The position numbers were made by a program, and so were the translations under genes. The notes below the pieces were generated by a model. That model was given only the letters and a program-made list of their open reading frames with translations. It did no database searches and was not told where the DNA came from. Source: Clostridium sp. (GTDB lineage: Bacteria > Bacillota > Clostridia > Clostridiales > Clostridiaceae). From it: a stretch of 64,000 bases of DNA. How positions within the stretch are numbered: position 1 is the stretch's first letter; the number at the start of each line of letters is the position of its first letter. Below are positions 8,096 to 17,599 of the stretch, piece after piece. The DNA lies in the NCBI GenBank assembly GCA_031292145.1, contig JARLHR010000045.1:1-64000 (forward strand). The letters are read 5' to 3'.

Positions 8096-9886
8096 ATGAT
8101 ATATGGAAATATTGAAGGAATTAAGAAAACTATAATAGATGAATTAGAAAGTGTGTATTTAATTAAAAATCTAAAAGATGAAATATGTAATACGGAAATT
8201 ATAAATATTATTGCTAGAATTTCTGGTATTATCGAAAGAGAAGTAAGTGTAGGAATAAATAGAAAAGGAAATGTTACTTCTGTAGCAATTGGGGATTCTA
8301 CATCTGTTGAAGTGCCAATAATAGATATAGAGGAGAAGAGATTATCAGGAATTAGAGTAATTCATACTCATCCAAATGGTTATTGTAATCTTTCAGCTTT
8401 AGATTTAACAGCACTTTTAAAATTAAAACTAGATGCAATAGTATCTGTAGCAATAATTGATGGGAAAATAGTAGATTTTTCATTAGGAATGCTTACATTA
8501 TATAATAATAAATTAGAAACTGAAGAAAAGGGAAACCTTTCATTAGAAGAGATACAGTCAATAAATATATTAGATAAGATAAGATTTATAGAAAATTTAA
8601 TTAAAACTAATGAAGTTATAGAAGAAACCGAAGAAAAAGCAATATTGGTTGGTTCAGATACTAAGGAAAGCTTAGAGGAGCTGGAAGAACTTACCAAGGC
8701 TTGTAATATACCTGTGTTAAAAACAGTATTTCAAAGCAGAAATAAAATTGATGCAGCATATTTTATAGGCAGGGGTAAGGTTTTAGAAATTGCATCAATG
8801 AGGCAAGTAGAGAGAGCAAACGTTATAATATTTGATGATGAACTTTCAGGATCTCAAGTTAGAAACTTAGAAGCAGCTATAGGGGCTAAAGTAATTGATA
8901 GAACTACACTAATACTAGAAATATTTGCTACAAGGGCTAAAACAAAGGAAGCTAAAATACAGGTAGAATTAGCTCAACTTAAATATAGGTTAAGTAGGCT
9001 GCAAGGTCTAGGTACCATATTATCTAGAACTGGTGGAGGAATAGGAACAAGAGGTCCAGGAGAAAAGAAATTGGAAACAGATAGAAGACATATAATGGAG
9101 ACAATATATGCCTTAAGGGATGAACTTAAAAAAATTAAAAAAACTAGGGATGTTCAAAGAGAAAAAAGAAATAAAGAAAATATTCCTAAAGTATCTTTGG
9201 TTGGATACACCAATGCAGGAAAATCTACTTTAAGAAATGCACTTTGCGATTTAGCTGCAAAAAAAGAAAATGTGACCAAGGAAAAGGTATTTGAAGCAAA
9301 TATGCTTTTTGCAACACTAGATACTACAACTAGAGCCGTAACCTTAAGCAAGAAGGGTACAATAACCCTTACTGATACAGTAGGATTTGTAAGAAAATTA
9401 CCACATGATTTAGTAGAAGCATTCAAGTCAACTCTAGAAGAAGTAATATTTTCAGATCTTTTATGTCATGTAATAGATGCATCTTCAGATAGTGCATTAG
9501 AACAATATAAAGCTGTTAATGAAGTTTTAAATGAACTTGGCGCAATAGATAAAGAAACAATATTAGTGTTAAATAAAATCGATAAGGCAACAGAAGAGCA
9601 AATAGCAATACTAAAAGAAGAAATAGGAATTAATCAAATAATAGAAATTTCAGCTAAAGAAAAAATTAATCTGGAAGAGCTTTTAAACTTAATTGAAGAA
9701 AAATTACCTTATAATTATAAAAAGATAGATTATTTAATACCATATGAAAAAAGTGATATTCAATCATTTTTGCATAGAAATGCTAGAGTAATTGAGGAAG
9801 AGTATAAAGATAATGGTACCTATATGGTTGCGGAAGTTGATGATGAAGTTTATAACAAAACTAGGGAATATGCGATGCATGAATAA
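8096..9886 (+). CDS. hflX: GTPase HflX with N-terminal JAMM-like domain
   Basis: This 596-aa protein is a ribosome-associated GTPase that splits stalled or stressed ribosomes. The HflX core has a glycine-rich GTRGPGEKKLETDRR segment (about 321-335) and the G domain: GYTNAGKSTL near 370, DTVGF near 427, NKID near 492. The core is usually about 420 aa; here about 170 residues precede it. They contain H90-T-H92-P93 followed by S100 and D103, an exact HxHPx6SxxD spacing as in JAMM/MPN metallopeptidases, with an upstream glutamate near 49. Long HflX forms are common in clostridia; the meaning of the N-terminal motif is my inference. Ribosome site GAGGTG. Confidence 0.9.
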   Translation: MIYGNIEGIKKTIIDELESVYLIKNLKDEICNTEIINIIARISGIIEREVSVGINRKGNVTSVAIGDSTSVEVPIIDIEEKRLSGIRVIHTHPNGYCNLSALDLTALLKLKLDAIVSVAIIDGKIVDFSLGMLTLYNNKLETEEKGNLSLEEIQSINILDKIRFIENLIKTNEVIEETEEKAILVGSDTKESLEELEELTKACNIPVLKTVFQSRNKIDAAYFIGRGKVLEIASMRQVERANVIIFDDELSGSQVRNLEAAIGAKVIDRTTLILEIFATRAKTKEAKIQVELAQLKYRLSRLQGLGTILSRTGGGIGTRGPGEKKLETDRRHIMETIYALRDELKKIKKTRDVQREKRNKENIPKVSLVGYTNAGKSTLRNALCDLAAKKENVTKEKVFEANMLFATLDTTTRAVTLSKKGTITLTDTVGFVRKLPHDLVEAFKSTLEEVIFSDLLCHVIDASSDSALEQYKAVNEVLNELGAIDKETILVLNKIDKATEEQIAILKEEIGINQIIEISAKEKINLEELLNLIEEKLPYNYKKIDYLIPYEKSDIQSFLHRNARVIEEEYKDNGTYMVAEVDDEVYNKTREYAMHE

Positions 9887-9941
9887 TTATAAAGATTAGT
9901 TAATATATTATATATGAGTATTAATTAAGGAATGCATAGCT

Positions 9942-10634
9942 ATGGGGAAAAAAAAATCTAAGCGTGGTTCTAAAAAAGGTAAATCAAAGAATGATAGAGT
10001 AAAAAAAAATGAATCTAATGTATCTAAAGAACAAAACTTACAAAAATCAAGTTATGATGAGATAGCTGAAATTTTTTTAGGTACTAATCCGGAGAAAAAT
10101 ACAAATAGTAATATAAATGCAACAGAAAATATATCAGAAAAAAGTAAAGCTAGCGACACTGCTACTGAAAATATATCAGAAACAAATACTAGTGAAAGTG
10201 CAGCGAAAACTACATCTGCTGATACTAGTCAATGTTTTGAGGAAATAAAAGCAAGACAGCAAGAACTTTTGAGTAATCTTAAAAATTTGAGTGATTCTAT
10301 TGCTACCATAACATTAACTAGGGATAATGTAGCTTCTCTTAGGGTTGAAATATTAAGTAATATTTATTTCACAAGAGAAGTAAGACCATTGATTGATACC
10401 GTAAATCTTATTGCATTTGCATCTGCTAATATATCAACGGTTGCACAGAATATAAATATTAATTCATCTGGAGATAAGAAAGAAATTAAAAATGCATTTA
10501 AGTTATGTTACAAAATGAATGATGAAATAGATGATGTATTGAGTACTTTAACTAGAAGAATAAGATTGTATATTGCACAATTAGATAACATGGATAAAAA
10601 CTGTCCACCATTTAGTTTTGATGAAGATTCTTAG
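9942..10634 (+). CDS. Hypothetical protein with basic, low-complexity N-terminus
   Basis: I do not recognise this 230-aa protein. Residues 1-25 are almost all Lys, Ser, Arg and Gly (MGKKKSKRGSKKGKSKND). A Ser/Thr/Asn/Glu-rich stretch with imperfect ATENISE repeats follows to about 95. The last 130 residues look helical and could form a coiled-coil bundle (EEIKARQQELLSNLKNLSDS onward). No signal peptide or catalytic motif is visible. It starts 55 bp after hflX, so cotranscription is possible. The basic N-terminus could bind nucleic acid or a surface; this is only a guess. Confidence 0.6.
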   Translation: MGKKKSKRGSKKGKSKNDRVKKNESNVSKEQNLQKSSYDEIAEIFLGTNPEKNTNSNINATENISEKSKASDTATENISETNTSESAAKTTSADTSQCFEEIKARQQELLSNLKNLSDSIATITLTRDNVASLRVEILSNIYFTREVRPLIDTVNLIAFASANISTVAQNININSSGDKKEIKNAFKLCYKMNDEIDDVLSTLTRRIRLYIAQLDNMDKNCPPFSFDEDS

Positions 10635-10843
10635 ATTTAATTATTTGAGAATCTTTTTGTATATTGACAGTTATTTTAAAGGCAAATATGTGTTAGGATA
10701 TAATTTGATAATGATTGAAACGTGAATTCTTTAAATAACCGTTTATTTCAGTTATAATGATAATAAGTTTTATTGAGAATTATTAGAGTATTTAAAACAA
10801 TAAACGTATACTAAAACTTTAGGCATAAAAAGGTGGAGATAAG

Positions 10844-11749
10844 ATGTCAAAATCCATAGTGGATTATCAAAGATCCTCTGAAAAATTAATAAACATATTA
10901 AAGGATAATAAAAAGGTATTAGCTATATTTGCATTTGGAAGCATAATAAGCGGAGACTTATGGGACGAATCTGATATAGACCTATTTGTTATATATAAGG
11001 ATGTATTTGAAGATGTTAGAGATATATATTCAGAAATATTAGATATACCAGTACATATGAAAGTATTAAATAAAGAAAAGTTTTTAGAATTATATGAAAG
11101 TGATGGAAACAAAGGCAGCATAAGAAATTTACTAGTATCTTCTAAAATGATATTTTCGAGAGATGATGAAGTAGAGAGCACTTTCAATAAAGCTAAATAT
11201 AGCTTTGATAAATATAAAGAAATGAGGAATTTGGTTTATTTAGGAAACGTTATAAAAGACATACGAGTAGCCAAAAAGTATTTACAAAATGATAGCGTAT
11301 TTACGTCGTATGAAGTGTTAATTAGGGCATTAGATAGTTTTGCTAAATTATATTTAAACTTAAATGGGTACACTGTAATTAAAGATGCAATAAAAATGGT
11401 TATAAATTTAAACAATAAATTCAATTTAATAGTTAAGAATTTGTATAATAATAAATGTGAAAAAGAAAATATAAACGATACTATAAATTATATCAATGTA
11501 TTTTTAGATGACAATATAAACGAAGCAGCTAAACTTTTGTTAGATTATTTATATGAAAAAAGAAAATTTTTAAGTTCATATGAAATAAAAAATAGTGAGT
11601 TATTCAAAGAATTTGATATAAGAATAGAAGATATTTTAAAGGAATTATATAAAAGAAATTTAATAATAAAAGATACAAAAAATTTAGAGTTACCATTTAA
11701 TGAAAATATAATGCGTGAAAATGTATATTCGTATAAAGTTTATGATTAG
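10844..11749 (+). CDS. Nucleotidyltransferase-domain protein with helical C-terminus
   Basis: This 301-aa protein has an N-terminal minimal nucleotidyltransferase fold with the signature GSIISGDLWDESDIDLF (about residues 30-46; G-S and the D-x-D metal pair). An all-helical C-terminal part of about 170 residues follows and may be HEPN-like. Such MNT-type enzymes adenylylate proteins or antibiotics. In two-gene form they act as antitoxins for HEPN toxins; here both regions are in one chain. A GGTGGAG ribosome site precedes the ATG. The substrate is unknown. It lies upstream of a MocR regulator, with no evidence of functional linkage. Confidence 0.65.
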   Translation: MSKSIVDYQRSSEKLINILKDNKKVLAIFAFGSIISGDLWDESDIDLFVIYKDVFEDVRDIYSEILDIPVHMKVLNKEKFLELYESDGNKGSIRNLLVSSKMIFSRDDEVESTFNKAKYSFDKYKEMRNLVYLGNVIKDIRVAKKYLQNDSVFTSYEVLIRALDSFAKLYLNLNGYTVIKDAIKMVINLNNKFNLIVKNLYNNKCEKENINDTINYINVFLDDNINEAAKLLLDYLYEKRKFLSSYEIKNSELFKEFDIRIEDILKELYKRNLIIKDTKNLELPFNENIMRENVYSYKVYD

Positions 11750-11850
11750 TAATTGATGAATCATTAATTAAAGTGCTTCACACTTTCTGTGCATTGTGAA
11801 CTGTGAATTGGTAATTGATTGTCATCGTGAGTTGAGACAGGAGTGATTTT

Positions 11851-13281
11851 ATGGACATTTATAGGAATTTTGAATTTAAAAATGATGAGATACCCAAATA
11901 TGTTCAAGTAGCTAATTTTATAAAAAATTTAATTGATAAAAGAAAAATAAAAGAAGGAGATAAGCTGCCAACAATAAGAGAATTAGCAAAAGCGTTAGGA
12001 GTAAATAATGTCACAATAGTGAGCGCTTATAATAAGCTTAAAATAGAGGGATATGCCTATCAAAAGGTAGGAAGCGGAAGTTATGCTAAAAGAAAAGAAG
12101 TCGCTTCAAGTTTTAGAAAGGAATATTCAAATGCATTAAAAAAATTATCAATTGAAGATTTATCAAATGTAATAGATTTTACAGGAGAAACTACAGGGGA
12201 AGTGTTGTTTCCCATAGAGGATTTAAAGTACATTATAAATGAAGTTTTAGAAAGAGATGGAGCTAATGCTCTATTTTCAGATAATAGAAATGGATATGTA
12301 AGGCTTATCGATACAATAAATGAAGTGTTTTGGGATCGTAAATTGAAAAATGAAGATATAATAATTGTATCAGGTGCTCAACAGGGAATTGATATTGCAT
12401 CTAAGGGAATACTAAATATAAATGATAATATTATAGTTGAAAAACCAACTTATGTAGGAGCATTATCAGTTTTTAAATGGAGAAAAGTTAACTTATTTGA
12501 GGTACCAATTGAAGATGATGGTGTAAATTTAAATAAATTTGAAAAAATTCTTCAAAAAAATGAAATAAAATGTTTCTACACTATGAGCTATTTTCAAAAT
12601 CCAACGGGAATAAGTTATAGTTTAGAAAAGAAAAAAAGAATTTTAGAACTTGCTGAAATTTATGATTTTTACATAATTGAAGATGATTATTTGTCAGAAC
12701 TTATATATGAAAGTTCTTTAGACTATATACCATTCAAATGGCTAGATAAAAAAGATAGAGTAATTTATATAAAAAGTTTTTCGAAAATATTTCTTCCAGG
12801 AATAAGATTAGGTTATTTAGTAGCGCCTACAATATTTAGAGAAACACTTCAAAGTTCAAAACATAATACAGATATAACAACTTCAAGCTTAATGCAAAGA
12901 GCCTTGGAATTATATATTTCAGGTGAAAAATGGAAAAAAAATATTAAAATTTTAAATAATGAGTACATGGAAAGATATACTCATATGAAAAATTTGCTAG
13001 ATAAGAACTTTAGAGATATGCTAATATATAAAGAACCAAAGGGTGGTTTGAATTTCTATATAACTTTAAGCGAAAACTTTAAAATTGATACTAAAGAACT
13101 GTTTATGTGCCTTAAAAAGAGGAATGTATATATTACTCCAGGGGCTATGTTTTTTACATCACAATACGATGGACAAGACTCTTTTAGAATATCGTTTTAT
13201 CAAACAGATAAAGAGAAAATTGAAAAAGGGTTGGAAATACTTAAAGAAGAGTTATTAATTTTAAAAGAGCGATTGAAGTAA
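11851..13281 (+). CDS. MocR-type regulator (GntR DNA-binding domain fused to aminotransferase fold)
   Basis: This 476-aa protein has a GntR winged helix at about residues 10-80 (KIKEGDKLPTIRELAKALG, VNNVTIVSAYNKLK) and a fold-type I PLP-dependent aminotransferase domain after about 110. The PLP lysine lies in IKSFSKIFLPGIRLGYLV and the substrate-arginine region in FRISF. MocR proteins use PLP or amino-compound binding to regulate genes such as pyridoxine or GABA pathways. AGACAGGAG precedes the ATG. The next gene, a YigZ family member, starts 25 bp downstream and is probably cotranscribed. The target genes cannot be told from the window. Confidence 0.85.
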   Translation: MDIYRNFEFKNDEIPKYVQVANFIKNLIDKRKIKEGDKLPTIRELAKALGVNNVTIVSAYNKLKIEGYAYQKVGSGSYAKRKEVASSFRKEYSNALKKLSIEDLSNVIDFTGETTGEVLFPIEDLKYIINEVLERDGANALFSDNRNGYVRLIDTINEVFWDRKLKNEDIIIVSGAQQGIDIASKGILNINDNIIVEKPTYVGALSVFKWRKVNLFEVPIEDDGVNLNKFEKILQKNEIKCFYTMSYFQNPTGISYSLEKKKRILELAEIYDFYIIEDDYLSELIYESSLDYIPFKWLDKKDRVIYIKSFSKIFLPGIRLGYLVAPTIFRETLQSSKHNTDITTSSLMQRALELYISGEKWKKNIKILNNEYMERYTHMKNLLDKNFRDMLIYKEPKGGLNFYITLSENFKIDTKELFMCLKKRNVYITPGAMFFTSQYDGQDSFRISFYQTDKEKIEKGLEILKEELLILKERLK

Positions 13282-13306
13282 TATTCTTTGAAAAGGAGTT
13301 AATAAG

Positions 13307-13954
13307 ATGTCCTACATTACAATAAAGGGCTTTGGTGAAGATAGATTTGAAGAAAAGAAATCAGAATTTATTGGATACGCAAAGAGAGTAGAAAATGAAG
13401 AAGAAGCTAAGGCTTTTATAAATGAAATAAAAAATATGCATAAACAAGCAAGGCATAATTGTTCAGCTTATATTATTGGGAAAAATATGAACATTCAAAA
13501 ATATTCTGATGATGGAGAGCCACAAGGGACAGCAGGAATACCAATTCTTGAAGTTATGAAAAAAAGCAGAGTGACAGATTGCGCCATTGTTGTTACTAGA
13601 TACTTTGGAGGAATACTTCTTGGTACTGGGGGATTAACTAGGGCATACACAAAGGGAGCAAGTATAGCAATAAAAGCTGCTGGAATAGTAGAAAAAGTTG
13701 ATGGTTTGAAAATAAGTTTGGAAATGGAATATGATTTATTTGGAAAAGTCCAATATATATGTGGTCAAAATGCTTGGCATATAGAAGAAACAGAATATAC
13801 TGATAAAGTGATTGTTCACATATTAGCAGAAAAAATAATTTCTGAAAACATAGAAAATGAAATTGTTGAAGTGACTAATGGAAAAGTAATAATTCATGAG
13901 AGTGAAGAAGGGATTTACTTTAAGGAAGGCAATAGATTATATACAAAACTTTAA
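13307..13954 (+). CDS. YigZ/IMPACT family protein
   Basis: This 215-aa protein belongs to the YigZ/IMPACT family, with the N-terminal UPF0029 domain signature: GDGEP-like DDGEPQGTAGIPILEVM, then VVTRYFGGILLGTGGL. A C-terminal DUF1949-type ferredoxin-like domain follows. Family members are linked to translation control in eukaryotes; the bacterial role is not settled. The length matches. The start follows AAAAGGAG, and the gene lies 25 bp after the MocR gene, probably in one transcript. Confidence 0.9.
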   Translation: MSYITIKGFGEDRFEEKKSEFIGYAKRVENEEEAKAFINEIKNMHKQARHNCSAYIIGKNMNIQKYSDDGEPQGTAGIPILEVMKKSRVTDCAIVVTRYFGGILLGTGGLTRAYTKGASIAIKAAGIVEKVDGLKISLEMEYDLFGKVQYICGQNAWHIEETEYTDKVIVHILAEKIISENIENEIVEVTNGKVIIHESEEGIYFKEGNRLYTKL

Positions 13955-14139
13955 AATTAAAACTCAAAAATAGCAGTAGAAATCAAGCGAGTTAGACTTG
14001 TTTTAATTGACAGGGTATGAAAATTGTAAATTCATAGATAACATGGTATAATATTTGTTGTTTTTATTTTGAAGTGACAAAATAAAATATTAAATTATTC
14101 AAAAGAATATTTAGAGAAAATGAGTAAGGAGGAGAATAC

Positions 14140-14880
14140 ATGTCAGGACACTCAAAGTGGCATAATATTCAAGCAAAAAAAGGCAAAACAGATGCAAAAA
14201 GAGGAAAGATCTTTACTAAAATAGGTAAAGAGATTGTTATGGCTGTTAAAAATGGTGGAGCTAATCAAGATACAAATGCAAAATTAAGAGATGTAGTGGC
14301 TAAAGCTAAAGCAGCAAATATGCCTAATGATACTATTTCAAAAGCAATTAAAAAGGCATCTGGTGAGTTATCATCAGTTAATTATGAAAATATAGTTTAT
14401 GAAGGTTATGGCCCTAGTGGAGTAGCTGTAATAGTTGAAACTCTTACTGATAATAAAAATAGATCTGCTGGAAATGTAAGAAGTGCATTTACAAAAGGTG
14501 GCGGAAACATGGGAACAGCAGGCTGTGTATCTTTTATGTTCCAGGAAAAAGGGGAAATCATCATTGAAAAGGAAGATAAAGACGAAGAAGAATTAATGAT
14601 GATGGCATTGGATGCTGGAGCAGAAGATTTCTCAGCAGATGAAGAAGAAGTATTTGTGGTAACAACTGCGCCAGAAGATTTTGGAACAGTTAGAGAAGCG
14701 TTAGAAGCACAAGGGATTGAATTCTTAGAAGCATCAGTAAAAATGATTCCAGATACATATACAGCAATCGGAGAAGCTGAGGCTAAGAAGTTCCAAAAGA
14801 TGTTAGACTTACTTGATGATGATGACGATGTACAAGATGTTTACCACAACGCTGAATTCCCAGAAGGATGGGATGAATAG
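14140..14880 (+). CDS. yebC: YebC family transcriptional regulator or translation factor, 3' part supplied by the island
   Basis: This is the full-length 246-aa YebC/TACO1 family protein, beginning [18 protein letters not shown] and ending with an acidic DDDDD-rich tail. Family members have been described as DNA-binding regulators and, more recently, as factors easing ribosome stalling at proline runs. From codon 112 to the stop the sequence is duplicated 23 kb downstream with five differences, all silent. This gene is therefore probably a chimera: native 5' part and element-borne 3' part. The product is unchanged, so the insertion leaves yebC functional. Ribosome site AAGGAGG. Confidence 0.95.
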   Translation: MSGHSKWHNIQAKKGKTDAKRGKIFTKIGKEIVMAVKNGGANQDTNAKLRDVVAKAKAANMPNDTISKAIKKASGELSSVNYENIVYEGYGPSGVAVIVETLTDNKNRSAGNVRSAFTKGGGNMGTAGCVSFMFQEKGEIIIEKEDKDEEELMMMALDAGAEDFSADEEEVFVVTTAPEDFGTVREALEAQGIEFLEASVKMIPDTYTAIGEAEAKKFQKMLDLLDDDDDVQDVYHNAEFPEGWDE

Positions 14881-14886
14881 GGTGTT
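14473..14886 (+). repeat. Left direct repeat (attL side) of the genomic island
   Basis: These 414 bp match 37830-38243 with five mismatches. The repeat starts exactly at codon 112 of yebC (AAT GTA AGA) and ends six bases past the stop codon (GGTGTT). The mismatches lie at 14559, 14634, 14700, 14714 and 14832, all at third codon positions and all silent. The first 86 bp are identical in the two copies and most likely contain the recombination site. Confidence 0.9.
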
Positions 14887-14998
14887 AACGTATTGGTATT
14901 ACTAGAGTTTGGCAACCTGTGAAAAAATGTAAGGACTAATGTTGATTACGATATACATTCAATTTTACATGATTTGATTGATGTATGTTGTATTTTAG

Positions 14999-15039
14999 AA
15001 ACCATTTTCTATCTTAATTAGATGGGAGATGGTTTTTTT
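14999..15039 (+). terminator. Terminator of yebC overlapping the integrase ribosome site
   Basis: AAACCATTTTCTATCT pairs with AGATGGGAGATGGTTT through a 16-bp stem with several G-U pairs, followed by seven T. The GGGAG ribosome site of the integrase lies in the 3' arm. The terminator after the native copy (38301-38351) has the same style, with GGAGG in its 3' arm. Confidence 0.75.
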
Positions 15040-15958
15040 GTTGTCAAAAGATATTTTAGAGGAATTTATAGTGGAATTACAGGTACAAAATTATAGTCCA
15101 AGAACAATAAAAGGTTACAAAAATAATAATTTATTGATGTTTACTTTCATAGAAAAGGAATTTAGATTAAAAGAAATTGAAGAAATAAAACCAATACACA
15201 TAAAAGCATATATAAAATTTTTGCAGAGGAATAAAAGAAAAACAATATATATCAATGGAATCATCAAATGTTTTAGAGCATTCTTCAAGTTTGCAGTAAA
15301 TGAAGAAATAATAGAAACTAATCCAATGTTAAATATAGGTTGGTTAAGAGATACAAAAACACTAATTCATTCATTTACAGATGAAGAAGTAGAAAGAATG
15401 ATGAAAGTTTATATTGGAAGTGAATACCTAGTTATTAGAAATAAATTGATTATGGCATTTCTATTAGATACAGGTATAAGATGTTTAGAATTATGTTCAA
15501 TTACAAATGGAGATGTAAAAGAAAATAGTTTGATTATAAAATATGGAAAGGGAAATAAGCAAAGGATTGTTGCAATTAGTCCATACGTGAAGCGGTTAAT
15601 ACTAAGATATGTAAAATGTAGGGACAACCGATTTAGAGATAGAACAATAGATGAAAATACACCTTTCTTTGTGTCATATAGATTTAAGGCTTTAACAGTT
15701 GAAGGAGTAGAACGTGTAGTTAAAATATGTGGACAAAAGGCTAATATAAGAAAAGATATTAGATGTAGCCCACATACTTGCAGGCATTATTTTGCTCAAG
15801 CACAACTTAGAAATGGATTAGATGTTTATTCGCTAAGTAGGCTATTAGGACATGAAAACATAGCAATAACTAAACGATATCTACAATCTATACAGGATAT
15901 AGATATTGTTGAAATGAGTGTTAAGACAAGTCCACTAATGAACTTAGGGAGAAAATAG
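15038..15958 (+). CDS. Tyrosine recombinase (integrase)
   Basis: This site-specific recombinase of about 306 aa presumably integrates and excises the island at yebC. An N-terminal SAM-like core-binding domain (SPRTIKGYKNN) precedes the catalytic domain. The catalytic set is visible: R in DTGIRCLEL, K in GKGNKQR, HTCRH, LLGHENI and the nucleophile Y in TKRYLQS. The ATG at 15029 directly abuts the GGGAG site, which leaves no spacing, so I prefer the TTG at 15038 (9 nt) or 15041. Read-through transcripts from yebC would fold the ribosome site into the terminator stem, which may hold expression down until a shorter transcript forms. The length is normal for XerC/D-like proteins. Confidence 0.9.
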   Translation: MLSKDILEEFIVELQVQNYSPRTIKGYKNNNLLMFTFIEKEFRLKEIEEIKPIHIKAYIKFLQRNKRKTIYINGIIKCFRAFFKFAVNEEIIETNPMLNIGWLRDTKTLIHSFTDEEVERMMKVYIGSEYLVIRNKLIMAFLLDTGIRCLELCSITNGDVKENSLIIKYGKGNKQRIVAISPYVKRLILRYVKCRDNRFRDRTIDENTPFFVSYRFKALTVEGVERVVKICGQKANIRKDIRCSPHTCRHYFAQAQLRNGLDVYSLSRLLGHENIAITKRYLQSIQDIDIVEMSVKTSPLMNLGRK

Positions 15959-16257
15959 GAAGTAGTTACAATAAAAATGATAACTATTAAAAGATTGAAA
16001 TATGCCTCTTCACGTAAGAGCAATATAAGAAGAGGTGTTGAATGCACTTCAAAATTGGTTCTGAACGATACCGATAATATAGGGCGTTTTTATGAAGTGT
16101 CATGTATTATAACAATAGTATTTTTCGTATGTTTACGATGGTTATTACGATGCCTTTAAAGGGTTCGTTATCAGGATTATATATTAAGTAGACTTAGCAA
16201 TCATGTGGAATTTATTTAAATATAATGATATAATGAGAATTATTGGAGGTGTATAAT
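15959..16257 (+). promoter_or_regulatory. Gap and probable cas12f promoter
   Basis: No convincing gene lies here. A 60-codon frame at 15977-16159 lacks a ribosome site and family resemblance. The end of the gap carries TATAAT-like boxes at about 16221-16235 and the GGAGG of cas12f at 16245-16249, so a promoter for cas12f is likely at about 16190-16235. Confidence 0.45.
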
Positions 16258-17586
16258 ATGCCAACAAAGTCTATAAAAGTTACTTTGCAATATTGTAAAG
16301 AGAATGTATTAAAAGAAAAAGACTTCTTTAAGGAGTTAAGAGATTTACAGTATAATACTTATAGAGCATGTAATCAAGCCATTAGTTATTTATATCAAAA
16401 TGATATGCAAAACTTGCTACAGAAGGAATTAGATATACCTAAAAAAGATGATAAATTAATATATGGAAAAACTTTTGGAAGTTGGATTGAAAATAGATTA
16501 AATGAATATATGGTGGGTGCTTTAAGTAATAATGTAGCACAAACAAGACAGCTTGTAACTGCAAGATATAATAATGATAAAAAACAAGGACTTTTAAAAG
16601 GCGATGTATCTCTGACTAGATTTAAAAGGAATATTCCTTTAATAATTCATAATAAGGCTTACAAAGTGATAGATACGCCTAAAGGATTAGGATTAGAAAT
16701 AGGATTTTTTAATACATTTAAACAAAATGAATTAGGTATTAAAAGAGTTAGATTTATATTGCCTAATCTAGGAGGAGCAGAAAAAGCAACTTTAAAAAGG
16801 CTTTTAGATGGTAGTTATAAATTAGGAACTGGTCAAATAAAGTTTAATGAAAGGAAAAAGAAATGGCAAATAGCGATAGCTTATACATTTGAGCAAGAGC
16901 CTAAAGAAGTTAATGAAGATTTAGTAATGGGAATAGATTTGGGAATATCTAAAGTAGCTACTATGTCTGTTTATAATACATCTACAGAAGAGTATCAATT
17001 AATAAGTTTCAAAGAAAGATGTATAGATGGTGCAGAGTTAATCAGTTATAGGCAAAAATTAGAAAGTAGACGAAAAGCAACCGCTATAGCTAGTAAATGG
17101 GCAAGTGATAACAACACAGGAAAAGGTTATAAAGCTAGAATGGAACTTAGCAATTCTATTGGAGATAAATACAAACGATTTAGAGACACATATAATCATA
17201 AAATTAGTAGGTATATTGTGGATTTGGCAGTTAAATATAAAGTGGCATTAATTCAAATGGAAGATTTAAGTGGCTTCAGCGACCAACAAGAAGAGAGCCT
17301 ATTAAGAAATTGGAGTTATTATGATTTGCAACAAAAAGTACAATATAAAGCGGAAGAAAAAAGTATAAAAGTACATTTAATAAATCCTGAATTTACAAGT
17401 CAAAGATGTAGTGAATGTGGAAATATAGACAAGGATAATAGATTAACACAAAAAGAATTTATTTGTACTACGTGTGGTTATAAAGAAAATGCAGATATTA
17501 ATGCAAGTAAGAATATTGCAATACCAACAATAGAAAGTATTATAAAAGAACATGTAAAAGGGCAAGAAAAACAAAAAAATAAATAA
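16258..17586 (+). CDS. cas12f: Type V-F CRISPR effector Cas12f
   Basis: This 442-aa miniature RNA-guided DNA nuclease works with a dual crRNA/tracrRNA, probably as a dimer. The split RuvC domain is complete: D227 in GIDLGISK, E335 in QMEDLSG and D413 in ADINASKN. The zinc ribbon C384-x2-C387...C403-x2-C406 lies between the second and third motifs. The N-terminal wedge/REC part contains GLLKG...RFKRNIPL. The LLRNWSYYDLQ and EFTSQRCSECGN segments closely recall the Clostridium novyi Cas12f1 sequence. GGAGG precedes the ATG at 16258; an upstream in-frame TTG overlaps that site and is rejected. TnpB of IS605 is the main alternative. The adjacent anti-repeat and array argue against it. No cas1, cas2 or cas4 is present. 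Confidence 0.9.
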   Translation: MPTKSIKVTLQYCKENVLKEKDFFKELRDLQYNTYRACNQAISYLYQNDMQNLLQKELDIPKKDDKLIYGKTFGSWIENRLNEYMVGALSNNVAQTRQLVTARYNNDKKQGLLKGDVSLTRFKRNIPLIIHNKAYKVIDTPKGLGLEIGFFNTFKQNELGIKRVRFILPNLGGAEKATLKRLLDGSYKLGTGQIKFNERKKKWQIAIAYTFEQEPKEVNEDLVMGIDLGISKVATMSVYNTSTEEYQLISFKERCIDGAELISYRQKLESRRKATAIASKWASDNNTGKGYKARMELSNSIGDKYKRFRDTYNHKISRYIVDLAVKYKVALIQMEDLSGFSDQQEESLLRNWSYYDLQQKVQYKAEEKSIKVHLINPEFTSQRCSECGNIDKDNRLTQKEFICTTCGYKENADINASKNIAIPTIESIIKEHVKGQEKQKNK

Positions 17587-17599
17587 AATATTAAAGGGC

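Noticed and set aside
15977..16159. 60-codon frame upstream of cas12f
   Set aside because: It has no ribosome site and no recognisable sequence, and it fills the probable promoter region.
16258..17586. IS605-type TnpB transposon gene
   Set aside because: The RuvC and zinc-ribbon layout alone would allow it, but a matching CRISPR array, anti-repeat RNA and Cas12f-like sequence segments fit Cas12f better; no TnpA or transposon end was seen.
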